Assembly (NCBI GenBank): GCA_020073305.1
Contig: JAIQFK010000010.1
Coordinates: forward strand, 186,001 to 250,000
Length of the DNA stretch: 64,000 nt
Direction: 5' to 3'
Source: Terriglobia bacterium
GTDB lineage: Bacteria; Acidobacteriota; Terriglobia; Bryobacterales; Bryobacteraceae
The notes under the pieces are model-generated. The model was not told the DNA's origin, searched no databases, and was given only the letters and a program-made list of their open reading frames with translations. Below, piece by piece: positions 57,142-64,000 of this stretch (positions are counted from its first letter, which is position 1; every line of letters begins with the position of its first letter). Position numbers and translations under genes: made by a program.

Positions 57142-57978
57142 TTGAACACTTCGGAATTCACGGGGTTCATCTATCTCATTTCAACAGTGGCTGGTTTTCT
57201 GGGCGCGCTGACGGGACTCGGCGGCGGCGTTGTAATCACGCCCGCCTTGATTCTGCTTCTTGGCGTGGACATTCGTTATGCCATCGGCGCGACGCTGGTG
57301 TCGGTGATCGCGACATCATCGGGAGCCGCTGCCGCCTACGTGAGAGAGGGTTTTTCCAATATCCGGATCGGGATGTTTCTGGAAATCGCGACTACCCTGG
57401 GAGCGGTTCTTGGCGCCTCGGTGGCGTCAAAAACACCCACTTCGGTCCTTGCCGTGATTTTCGGTTTCGTCTTGCTCTATTCCGCCTATCAGTCGACTCG
57501 CCCGCATCCGGAGTTGCCGTCCGAAAGCCGGTCTGACCGCCTGGCTACGCTGTTGAAAATGGATTCGAGCTATCCAACGCCGCAGGGCCCAGAAAGCTAT
57601 CACGTGCGCCGCGTGAGGACCGGCTTCAGTCTGATGTTCGGGGCGGGCATGCTGTCGGGGCTGCTGGGCATAGGGTCTGGCGCCCTCAAGGTGATCGCCA
57701 TGGATCAGGTGATGCGCATCCCGTTCAAAGTGTCGACCACCACAAGCAACTTCATGATCGGCGTGACCGCCGCGGCGAGCGCCGGCGTCTATCTGCGCCG
57801 GGGGTACATTGATCCTGGTCTCGCGATGCCGGTAATGCTCGGTGTAATTACAGGGTCTATCATCGGCGCGCGACACCTTCCCGAAGCGAAGACGCACGTG
57901 CTGCGTCTCATATTCGGTCTTGTCGTGGCGGCTCTGGCCATTGAAATGATCTACAGCGGCTTCACTGGGAAAATATAA
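57142..57978 (+). CDS. TauE/SafE-family membrane transporter
   Basis: A 278-residue inner-membrane protein with about eight transmembrane helices. The repeats begin 'AGFLGALTGLGGGVVITPAL' and 'SGLLGIGSGALKVIAMDQ', the twin GLGGG/GIGSG motifs of the TauE/SafE (sulfite/sulfoacetate exporter) family. TTG at 57142 is the start; no obvious ribosome-binding site is seen. It is immediately followed by a DUF1634 gene, a frequent partner in soil bacteria. The family exports organosulfonates or sulfite; the substrate here is not known. Confidence 0.9.
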   Translation: MNTSEFTGFIYLISTVAGFLGALTGLGGGVVITPALILLLGVDIRYAIGATLVSVIATSSGAAAAYVREGFSNIRIGMFLEIATTLGAVLGASVASKTPTSVLAVIFGFVLLYSAYQSTRPHPELPSESRSDRLATLLKMDSSYPTPQGPESYHVRRVRTGFSLMFGAGMLSGLLGIGSGALKVIAMDQVMRIPFKVSTTTSNFMIGVTAAASAGVYLRRGYIDPGLAMPVMLGVITGSIIGARHLPEAKTHVLRLIFGLVVAALAIEMIYSGFTGKI

Positions 57979-58380
57979 ATGGCGCGGTCTTCCACGACGT
58001 GGAGGGACGAGAAGATGGAAGGAGTCATCAGCATCCTCTTGCAAGCGGGCCTGACGCTTGCGGCGGGTGTTGTGCTGGCCGGCGGCATCTGCTATCTGTT
58101 CCGGCATGGCACGTCTCACCCGGACTACCGGGTCTTCCGCGGCGAACCCACGGACCTCCGCAGTGTTGCCGGCATTCTGCACGGTGTTGCTGCGCTGCGC
58201 TGTCGCGATCTGATACAACTCGGTCTGGTGTTGCTGATTGCCACGCCTGTGGCACGAGTGGCCTTCTCGGTATTCGCATTTGCCATGGAGCGCGATCGCA
58301 CCTACGTCGTCATCACCCTGGTGGTACTCGCGATTCTGCTGTACAGCCTCGCTGGGGGGTTGTCTGGCGGGCTGCGTTGA
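57979..58380 (+). CDS. DUF1634 membrane protein, TauE partner
   Basis: A 133-residue protein with three transmembrane helices ('ILLQAGLTLAAGVVLAGGIC', 'LIQLGLVLLIATPVARVAFS', 'VVITLVVLAILLYSLAGG') and a hydrophilic loop containing 'RGEPTDLRSVAGILHG', typical of DUF1634. It begins directly after the TauE stop; the pair likely forms a complex (inference from their common co-occurrence). Confidence 0.87.
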   Translation: MARSSTTWRDEKMEGVISILLQAGLTLAAGVVLAGGICYLFRHGTSHPDYRVFRGEPTDLRSVAGILHGVAALRCRDLIQLGLVLLIATPVARVAFSVFAFAMERDRTYVVITLVVLAILLYSLAGGLSGGLR

Positions 58381-58428
58381 CGCACGGCGCGGGCTCTGAG
58401 CGAAGGATCCCACGATCGGCCAACACTG

Positions 58429-60663
58429 ATGGGAGAATGGTCCCAGGACCGAATGCCACCGTCTCGCGAATCTGATCCGCGGCCCGCGGGCGCGCGTCCC
58501 TCATCGTTCGAGGAGCCCGCGCATCCTCCTACCCTCGCGATCAGCGCTACTTTCACCTCCGAAGCTCTCGAGCCTACGCTGGCGTTCTGGCTGGGTGAAC
58601 TGGAGCTCGACTTCCAGGTCCGCTTCGCCCCCTACAACCAGGTATTCCAGCAACTGCTCGATCCATCCAGTCTGCTGGCAGGCAACCGGAACGGCATGAA
58701 TATAGTGCTGGTGCGGTTTGAGGACTGGGCGCGCTTTCAGAATGCGGTCAGCATTGCGGAACTCGAGGGCGAAGTGCGGAATCTTGAATCGGCTCTCCGG
58801 TCCGCGGCGAGCACGGCTCAATCTCCCGTGCTCGTCTGTCTGTGCCCGGCTTCGCGCGATTTTCTCGCCGACACGGATCGTGCCCGGTTTGTGGAGCGAT
58901 CCGAAGAGTCCCTCCGCATGGCGTTGCGAGACCTGAGCACTGTCCGCCTGATGACCGCGGGCGAGATCGCGCGGCTCTATCCGGTTCCCGAATACGATGA
59001 TCCGCACGCCGACGAACTGGGTCACGTGCCATACACGCCCGAATTCTTCGCGGTGTTGGGAACCCTGATCGCGCGCAAGCTGCACGCCGCGCGAACGAAC
59101 CGCTACAAGGTCATCGCACTCGATTGCGACGAGACGCTGTGGAGCGGCGTGTGCGGCGAGGATGGTCCGCAGGGAGTCCGGCTCGAAGCGGGATATCTTG
59201 CGCTGCAGCAGTTCATGCTCGCGCAGCGCGAAGCCGGTATGCTGTTATGTCTCAGCAGCAAGAATAATCCGGAAGACGTTTACGAAACGTTCCGGGTGCA
59301 CACGGAGATGCCGCTCCGGCTCAAACACTTCGCGGCAACCCGCCTCAACTGGGAACCAAAATCCACCAACCTCAGGTCTCTGGCCGATGAGTTGGGTCTG
59401 GCGATCGACAGCTTCATTCTGGTCGACGACAGCGCGACGGAATGTGCAGAGGTGCAGGCCCGCTGTCCGGAGGTCTTGACGCTTCCTTTACACGCCGGCG
59501 CCGGAGAGTTCGCCGAGTTTCTGAAACACGTTTGGGCCTTCGACCGGTGGAGCGTGACCGAAGCAGACCGCCAGCGTTCCGCTTCGTATGCACAGGAAGC
59601 GGAGCGGTCCAAAGCCCAGCGGCAGTCCGCGAATCTCGGGGAATTTCTCGCCTCGCTGAATCTGGAAATCCGTTTCACGCCGATGCCGCCCGATCAGCTC
59701 CCGCGCGTGGCACAGTTAACCGAGCGCACCAACCAGATGAATTTCACCTCGATCCGCCGGAGCGAAATAGAAATTCAGAACCTGCTGGATTCCGGCAGTC
59801 TCGAGTGCCTCACGGTGGACGTGAGCGACCGCTTCGGAAGCTACGGGCTGACAGGAGTGATTCTGTTTCACGCCGATCCCCATGCGCTCACGGTTGATTC
59901 CTTTCTGCTGAGCTGCAGAGCGCTGGGGCGCGGTGTGGAGCATCGCATGCTTGCCCGGCTCGGCGAGATCGCCCAGGAGCGCACGCTCTCCGTAGTGCAC
60001 ATTCCTTTCCTTCCGTCGCAGCGCAACCGGCCCGCTGAGGCGCTGCTCTCGGGCATCGGGGCACAGTTCGAAGAACGCACTGCAGCCGGTTCCGTTTTTC
60101 GATTCCCGGCGGTTTACCTGGCAGGAGTCCGCTACAGCAACGGCGAAGCTGCCGCCGGGAGGAGCGAGGAGCGGCGTGCGGCCCTGGCGCCGGCGGCGCA
60201 TTCCAGGCCGGTCGATTACTCCCGGATCGCGCGTGAACTTCGTGAGCCCGGTCAGATCCTCGAAGCGGTTCGCCGGCGGTCCCGGCGCCGGCCGGCTCCG
60301 GGGTCCTCGGATGCCCCGAGAACGGATCTGGAGAAACAGCTCACGCAGATGTGGGCGCATCTGCTGGGTCTTCCGGCCGTCGGCATTCATGACAACTTCT
60401 TCGATCTGGGCGGGCATTCGTTGCTGGCGGTCCAACTGCTTTCGCTCGTCCGCCAGACCTTTGACGTTGAACTCTCCTTGAAGGTGGTATACAGCAGTGA
60501 GTTCACCGTGGCAGAGCTTGCCAAGGCCATAGAGCTCCGCGAAATCCAAGATGCCGGGTCCGACCATTACGCCGCCATCCTGAAGGAACTGGAAGGTCTC
60601 ACCGAGGAAGAGGTGCGAGCTCTGCTCGCCCAGGAGCAGGACGGCGCCGGCGGGAAGCGGTAA
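58429..60663 (+). CDS. FkbH-like HAD protein with C-terminal carrier-protein domain
   Basis: A 744-residue, two-module protein. N-terminal region (about 20-200) is the FkbH leader; then a HAD-IIIC phosphatase-like domain with 'VIALDCDETLWSGVCGEDG' (nucleophile Asp near residue 229, DxDxT form) and 'FILVDDSATECAEV'; then a GNAT-like acyl region ('ERTNQMNFTSIRRSE'). The final ~80 residues are a PCP/ACP domain whose phosphopantetheine Ser664 lies in 'FFDLGGHSLLAVQLL'. FkbH enzymes load D-1,3-bisphosphoglycerate as glyceryl-ACP for PKS/NRPS starters. Here the carrier is fused. The very C-terminus 'LEGLTEEEVRALLAQEQDG' looks like a docking tail. First gene of a biosynthetic operon running to the window edge. 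Confidence 0.88.
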   Translation: MGEWSQDRMPPSRESDPRPAGARPSSFEEPAHPPTLAISATFTSEALEPTLAFWLGELELDFQVRFAPYNQVFQQLLDPSSLLAGNRNGMNIVLVRFEDWARFQNAVSIAELEGEVRNLESALRSAASTAQSPVLVCLCPASRDFLADTDRARFVERSEESLRMALRDLSTVRLMTAGEIARLYPVPEYDDPHADELGHVPYTPEFFAVLGTLIARKLHAARTNRYKVIALDCDETLWSGVCGEDGPQGVRLEAGYLALQQFMLAQREAGMLLCLSSKNNPEDVYETFRVHTEMPLRLKHFAATRLNWEPKSTNLRSLADELGLAIDSFILVDDSATECAEVQARCPEVLTLPLHAGAGEFAEFLKHVWAFDRWSVTEADRQRSASYAQEAERSKAQRQSANLGEFLASLNLEIRFTPMPPDQLPRVAQLTERTNQMNFTSIRRSEIEIQNLLDSGSLECLTVDVSDRFGSYGLTGVILFHADPHALTVDSFLLSCRALGRGVEHRMLARLGEIAQERTLSVVHIPFLPSQRNRPAEALLSGIGAQFEERTAAGSVFRFPAVYLAGVRYSNGEAAAGRSEERRAALAPAAHSRPVDYSRIARELREPGQILEAVRRRSRRRPAPGSSDAPRTDLEKQLTQMWAHLLGLPAVGIHDNFFDLGGHSLLAVQLLSLVRQTFDVELSLKVVYSSEFTVAELAKAIELREIQDAGSDHYAAILKELEGLTEEEVRALLAQEQDGAGGKR

Positions 60664-60666
60664 GCC

Positions 60667-61905
60667 ATGCGTATTCTGCTTGCCTCCAGTGCCTCTCATG
60701 TCCCGCCCCGGGGTGGTTCCACGCGCAGTAACCTGGCCTGGCTTGCGGCCCTGCGGGCGAACGGCCACGCCTGCCGGGTAGTTGGGGGCGCGCTCGTCGC
60801 CGATACCGCAGAAAAATTGGCGCTGGCGCGACGTGAGTTGGAAGATCAGGAAATGGACCAGCCGTCGCCCGAGATTTACGCCGTGGCCGATCCGGTGAAG
60901 CGGGCCGCCGTTCTCAAAGAGCAGATTCGAGAGTTTCAGCCCGACTGGGCCCTGGTTTCTTCCGAAGACATCGGCCAGAGCTTGTTGCGCGCCGCGCATG
61001 AAGCCGCACCCGGCCGTGTGGTGTATCTCGCGCACACGCCGCAGTTCTATCCGTTCGGACCGGCGAGCTGGAATCCCAACCGCGAGGGCGAGGAACTGGT
61101 AGCTAATTCGGCGGCGGTGGTCGCCATCGGCCATCACACCGCGGAATACATCAGGTCGAATCTAGACCGCGGAGTGGAAGTGATCCATCCTCCCATCTAT
61201 GGTGGCGGGCCTTTCGCGATGTACGGGCGCTCTGAGAACCGGTTCATCACCATGATCAATCCCTGCGCGGTGAAGGGGGTTTCGATTTTTCTAGACCTTG
61301 CCGGCCGGTTACCTGCGTATCGTTTTGCCGCTTTACCCGGATGGGGCACAACGGCCGAAGACCGGCGCGCGCTTGAAGCCTGTTCCAATGTTGCGCTACT
61401 GCGAAACTGTAAGAACATCGATCAGGTGCTGAAAGACACGCGCATTTTGCTGATGCCTTCTCTGTGGTTCGAAGGCTTCGGGTTGATCGTGATCGAAGCC
61501 ATGCTGCGCGGCATTCCCGTGGTAGCGAGCGATGCGGGTGGCCTCGCGGAGGCCAAGCTGGGAACCTACTTCGTCATTCCGGTGCGGCCCATTGAGCGCT
61601 ACGAAGCCGCGTACGACGATCAGGCTCTGCCGCGCGCGGTGCTTCCCCAGCAGGATCTCTCGCCCTGGACGGCGGCTCTCGAGGCCCTGCTTTCCGATCG
61701 CGATCGATACGAACGGGAGTCTGCCGCGGCGCGAGATGCCGCGGTGAAGTTTGTCACGGCTCTACGTCCCGCGCAGCTCGAAGAATTTCTGCTGGCGCTC
61801 ACGCCCGGCCGGCCGGTTGTGCAGTCTGAGGACGCCCTCGCCGGGCTCTCTCCCGCGAAGCGGGCGTTGCTGCTCCAGCGCCTGCGAGCGCGCTCCGGGA
61901 AATAG
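60667..61905 (+). CDS. GT4 glycosyltransferase with assembly-line-type C-terminal tail
   Basis: A 412-residue glycosyltransferase of the GT-B fold. The C-terminal donor-binding half has 'MPSLWFEGFGLIVIEAMLRG' with the two Glu of GT4 enzymes, and 'PVVASDAGGLAEAKLG'. The last ~20 residues, 'LSPAKRALLLQRLRAR', resemble the short linkers that precede condensation domains or end carrier modules in NRPS/PKS proteins. It starts 3 bp after the FkbH-PCP gene. It may glycosylate a carrier-bound intermediate. Confidence 0.87.
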   Translation: MRILLASSASHVPPRGGSTRSNLAWLAALRANGHACRVVGGALVADTAEKLALARRELEDQEMDQPSPEIYAVADPVKRAAVLKEQIREFQPDWALVSSEDIGQSLLRAAHEAAPGRVVYLAHTPQFYPFGPASWNPNREGEELVANSAAVVAIGHHTAEYIRSNLDRGVEVIHPPIYGGGPFAMYGRSENRFITMINPCAVKGVSIFLDLAGRLPAYRFAALPGWGTTAEDRRALEACSNVALLRNCKNIDQVLKDTRILLMPSLWFEGFGLIVIEAMLRGIPVVASDAGGLAEAKLGTYFVIPVRPIERYEAAYDDQALPRAVLPQQDLSPWTAALEALLSDRDRYERESAAARDAAVKFVTALRPAQLEEFLLALTPGRPVVQSEDALAGLSPAKRALLLQRLRARSGK

Positions 61906-61917
61906 GCCGAGCGGCAT

Positions 61918-63951
61918 ATGCGAATTCTGCTGGCGCAAAACTCCAGGTACTATCCGGCGCACGGCGGTGGCGACAAATCCAACCGCCTGCTGATGGAGGC
62001 GCTGGCGGCGCGCGGCCATACCTGCGTGGTGGTTGCCCGCATCAACAAGTTCGGCGAGCAGGAGCATAACCTCTTCCTGAGCGAGCTGGCGGCGCGCAAC
62101 GTCTGGCCCGAATCCTGCGACGATGGCGTGGTGACTTTTCGCCGTGCCGGCGTGGAAGTGCACACGGTGACCCATCACGCGAGCCTGCGCCAGTATTTCT
62201 CGGAGCAGATGGCTGCGTGCCGGCCGGAAGTGATTCTGGCGTCGACCGACGATCCCGCGCAGTTCCTGCTCGAACCGGCCTTACGCGCGGAAACGGCGCG
62301 CGTCGTCTATCTCGCTCGTGCCACGCTGGCTCTGCCGTTTGGATCCGACTCCGCGTTTCCCAGCGCTGCCAGGACGGACATGCTGCGCCGCGCCGGCGCC
62401 GTTGTGGGCGTGAGCCAGTATGTCGCGGACTACATCCGGCGCGGGAGCGGCATCCCGGCCGTGCACGTGCCCATCTCACTCCTGGAGCCAGGGCCTTACG
62501 AGCCCCTCGGGCGCTTCGAAAACGAATTCGTCACGCTCGTCAATCCATGTGCGGTGAAAGGGATCTCCATCTTTCTTGCGTTAGCCGGGCGCATGCCGCA
62601 CGCGCGCTTTGCTGCGGTTCCTTTGTGGGGCACCAACGTTGCCGATCGCCGCGCGCTGGAGGAGCACCCGAACGTCTCGATTCTGCCGCCCGTCGACTCC
62701 ATCGACAAACTCCTGGCCCGCACGCGTGTGCTCCTGGTTCCGTCCCTGTGGGCCGAAGCGCGGTCGCGCATAGTCGTAGAGGCCATGCTCCACGGCGTTC
62801 CCGTGATTGCAAGCAACGTGGGTGGCATTCCCGAAGCGAAACTGGGCGTCGATTATCTGCTGCCTGTCCGGCCCATCGAGAAATATCAGGAGCGCGTGGA
62901 CGACCAAATGGTCCCTGTTGCCGACGTTCCCGAGCAGGACATCGGTCCCTGGTATGATGCGCTTGACCGCCTGCTCGCGGATCGCGGCCACTACGAACAG
63001 TTATCGCGCGCCTCACGGGTTGCGGCGCTGAGCTACGCGGAAAGTTTAAGCGTGCAACCGTTCGAGCGGTTGCTCGAAGACGCGGTGAGAAAGCCAAAGG
63101 CCGAAGAAGCGCTCGCCGCGACTCGACCGGCTGATTCGGATCCGCTCGCCAGGCTCTCGCCCGAAAAACGCCAGCTGCTCGCCTTGCGGCTGCGAGCGGC
63201 GAAGCCAGATCCGGCGCGGTGGTTCCCTTCCATCCAGGAATCCGGGGAGGCGAAACTGCGCCTGTTCTGCTTTCCCTATGCCGGGGGAGGAGCGAGTGCG
63301 TTCCGCGGCTGGGCCGGTCACCTGCCACCGGGCGTCGCCGTTTGCCCGGTTCGGTTTCCTGGGCGGGAAACGCGCCTGGCCGAACGGCCGTTCGATGTCA
63401 TGGACGATCTTCTGGCCGCGCTGCGTCGAGCCATCGATCCGTATCTGGACAAGCCTTTCGCATTTTTCGGGCATAGCCTGGGCGCGGTGATCGCTTTCGA
63501 ACTGGAGCGTTCGCTGGCGGCGGAACGTACCTGCCTGTTCGTTTCAGGAGCGCGCGCGCCGCAGTTGCGGCGGGATCATGTTCCGCCTCCGCCGCCCTCC
63601 GATGACGAGTTGATCGAAGAGCTGCGCCGGCTCGAGGGTGTCCCCAAGGATCTTCTGGAGAACCGCGAGCTCATGCAGCTCGCCCTGCCCGCGTTACGCG
63701 CCGACACGTCGCTCTACCGCAACTACGTGTACCGGGAAGGACTGCCTCTTGATTGCCCTGTCCGCGCCTACGGCGGTTTGGATGACCAGAGGATCACGCG
63801 CTGGCATCTGGAAACCTGGGCCGAGCAGACTACACACTCGTTCCGTCTCGAAATGTTTCCCGGCGGCCACTTCTTCCTCGAAACGCAGCAGGCGGAATTT
63901 CTGGCAGCTCTGTCCCGGGATCTGGGCGATGTACTGCAGGACTCGCGTTGA
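61918..63951 (+). CDS. GT4 glycosyltransferase fused to a type II thioesterase
   Basis: A 677-residue fusion. Residues about 1-380 are a GT4-like glycosyltransferase closely related to the preceding gene's product ('LVPSLWAEARSRIVVEAMLH', 'ASNVGGIPEAKLG'); the first Glu of the EX7E pair appears in a different context (EARSRIV). A linker with 'LSPEKRQLLALRLRAA' at about 413 separates it from a thioesterase II domain (about 440-677): 'LRLFCFPYAGGGASAFRGWA', nucleophile Ser520 in 'FFGHSLGAVIAFELE', Asp near 'CPVRAYGGLDDQRI', and His in 'MFPGGHFFLE'. Thioesterase II edits or unloads carrier proteins of NRPS/PKS. The fusion is unusual and supports an assembly-line context. Confidence 0.87.
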   Translation: MRILLAQNSRYYPAHGGGDKSNRLLMEALAARGHTCVVVARINKFGEQEHNLFLSELAARNVWPESCDDGVVTFRRAGVEVHTVTHHASLRQYFSEQMAACRPEVILASTDDPAQFLLEPALRAETARVVYLARATLALPFGSDSAFPSAARTDMLRRAGAVVGVSQYVADYIRRGSGIPAVHVPISLLEPGPYEPLGRFENEFVTLVNPCAVKGISIFLALAGRMPHARFAAVPLWGTNVADRRALEEHPNVSILPPVDSIDKLLARTRVLLVPSLWAEARSRIVVEAMLHGVPVIASNVGGIPEAKLGVDYLLPVRPIEKYQERVDDQMVPVADVPEQDIGPWYDALDRLLADRGHYEQLSRASRVAALSYAESLSVQPFERLLEDAVRKPKAEEALAATRPADSDPLARLSPEKRQLLALRLRAAKPDPARWFPSIQESGEAKLRLFCFPYAGGGASAFRGWAGHLPPGVAVCPVRFPGRETRLAERPFDVMDDLLAALRRAIDPYLDKPFAFFGHSLGAVIAFELERSLAAERTCLFVSGARAPQLRRDHVPPPPPSDDELIEELRRLEGVPKDLLENRELMQLALPALRADTSLYRNYVYREGLPLDCPVRAYGGLDDQRITRWHLETWAEQTTHSFRLEMFPGGHFFLETQQAEFLAALSRDLGDVLQDSR

Positions 63952-63958
63952 TCTGCGT

Positions 63959-64000
63959 TCAAGAAACTATCCCCAGCTCCGCCCGTACCTTCTTCGGCAG
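63959..64000 (-). CDS. 3' end of a minus-strand gene running out of the window
   Basis: The minus-strand frame from the window edge down to TGA (63959-63961) reads 'LPKKVRAELGIVS' as the end of a convergent gene. Only 13 codons are visible and no family can be assigned. Confidence 0.25.
   Translation of the reverse strand: MPKKVRAELGIVS

Noticed and set aside
59716-61137. 473-codon minus-strand open frame spanning the FkbH-PCP and GT4 genes
   Set aside because: It crosses a gene boundary of two real genes on the other strand and has no domain or start signal; length is explained by high GC.

Overview
The window is GC-rich bacterial chromosome, densely packed with genes. It most likely comes from the Acidobacteriota, order Bryobacterales (Candidatus Solibacter-like). 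The best markers are the C-terminal TIGR03437-type domain of the protein at 52628-54556, a family first defined in Solibacter; the 1254-residue Oar/CarboxypepD_reg TonB-dependent receptor at 16959-20723; and the DUF3300, TauE+DUF1634 and two-cupin secreted proteins. No database search was possible, so the taxonomy is inferred. No phage, complete insertion sequence or CRISPR array was seen.

Layout. 0-7 kb: the end of hemE and hemY (late heme synthesis), a methyltransferase, two SDR proteins, a GH27 alpha-galactosidase and a receiver-domain protein. 7-15.4 kb: the most interesting block. A minus-strand operon (MBL-fold protein, periplasmic binding protein, permease, ATPase, then a beta-helix protein) is divergent from a ureohydrolase whose motifs match nickel-dependent guanidine hydrolase (GdmH). 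That gene is coupled by a GTGA overlap to an unusual CbiX-like chelatase/DUF362 fusion. 15.4-27.6 kb: isochorismatase-like protein, STAS protein, giant TonB receptor, small HExxH protein, GAF-ANTAR regulator, HPt protein beside a dead BNR fragment, enolase-superfamily dehydratase, hairpin repeat, DUF457 membrane protein, cupin protein, three small proteins including an RRM protein. 27.7-32.3 kb: a tightly overlapping five-gene minus-strand operon (epimerase, methyltransferase, split transketolase, polyprenyl-phosphate-type glycosyltransferase) that looks like modified-sugar synthesis.

32.4-46 kb: class III aminotransferase, FAD oxidoreductase and YceI protein; MBL hydrolase; an alpha/beta-fold protein resembling cofactor-free Hod/Qdo dioxygenases; an orphan HyuA; a GT39/DUF3142/large secreted protein operon; an RHH-DUF3467 protein; and a SIS-domain sugar isomerase/deaminase. 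46-52.6 kb: a MocR regulator divergent from a GNAT gene, a decayed PIN toxin locus, then pdxR-pdxS-pdxT (vitamin B6) with an arsenate-reductase-like gene, and tRNA-Gln(CUG). 52.6-58.4 kb: TIGR03437 protein, exported methyltransferase, DUF3300 protein, TauE/DUF1634 pair. 58.4-64 kb: a biosynthetic cluster edge with an FkbH-PCP protein, a GT4 glycosyltransferase and a GT4-thioesterase II fusion.

The strongest candidate for a new system is the putative guanidine uptake/hydrolysis locus, in which the known HypA/HypB-type nickel helpers appear to be replaced by a CbiX-DUF362 fusion. Start codons are often GTG or TTG here. Where the longest open frame had an implausible N-terminal extension, I chose an internal start, and I say so in the entry.
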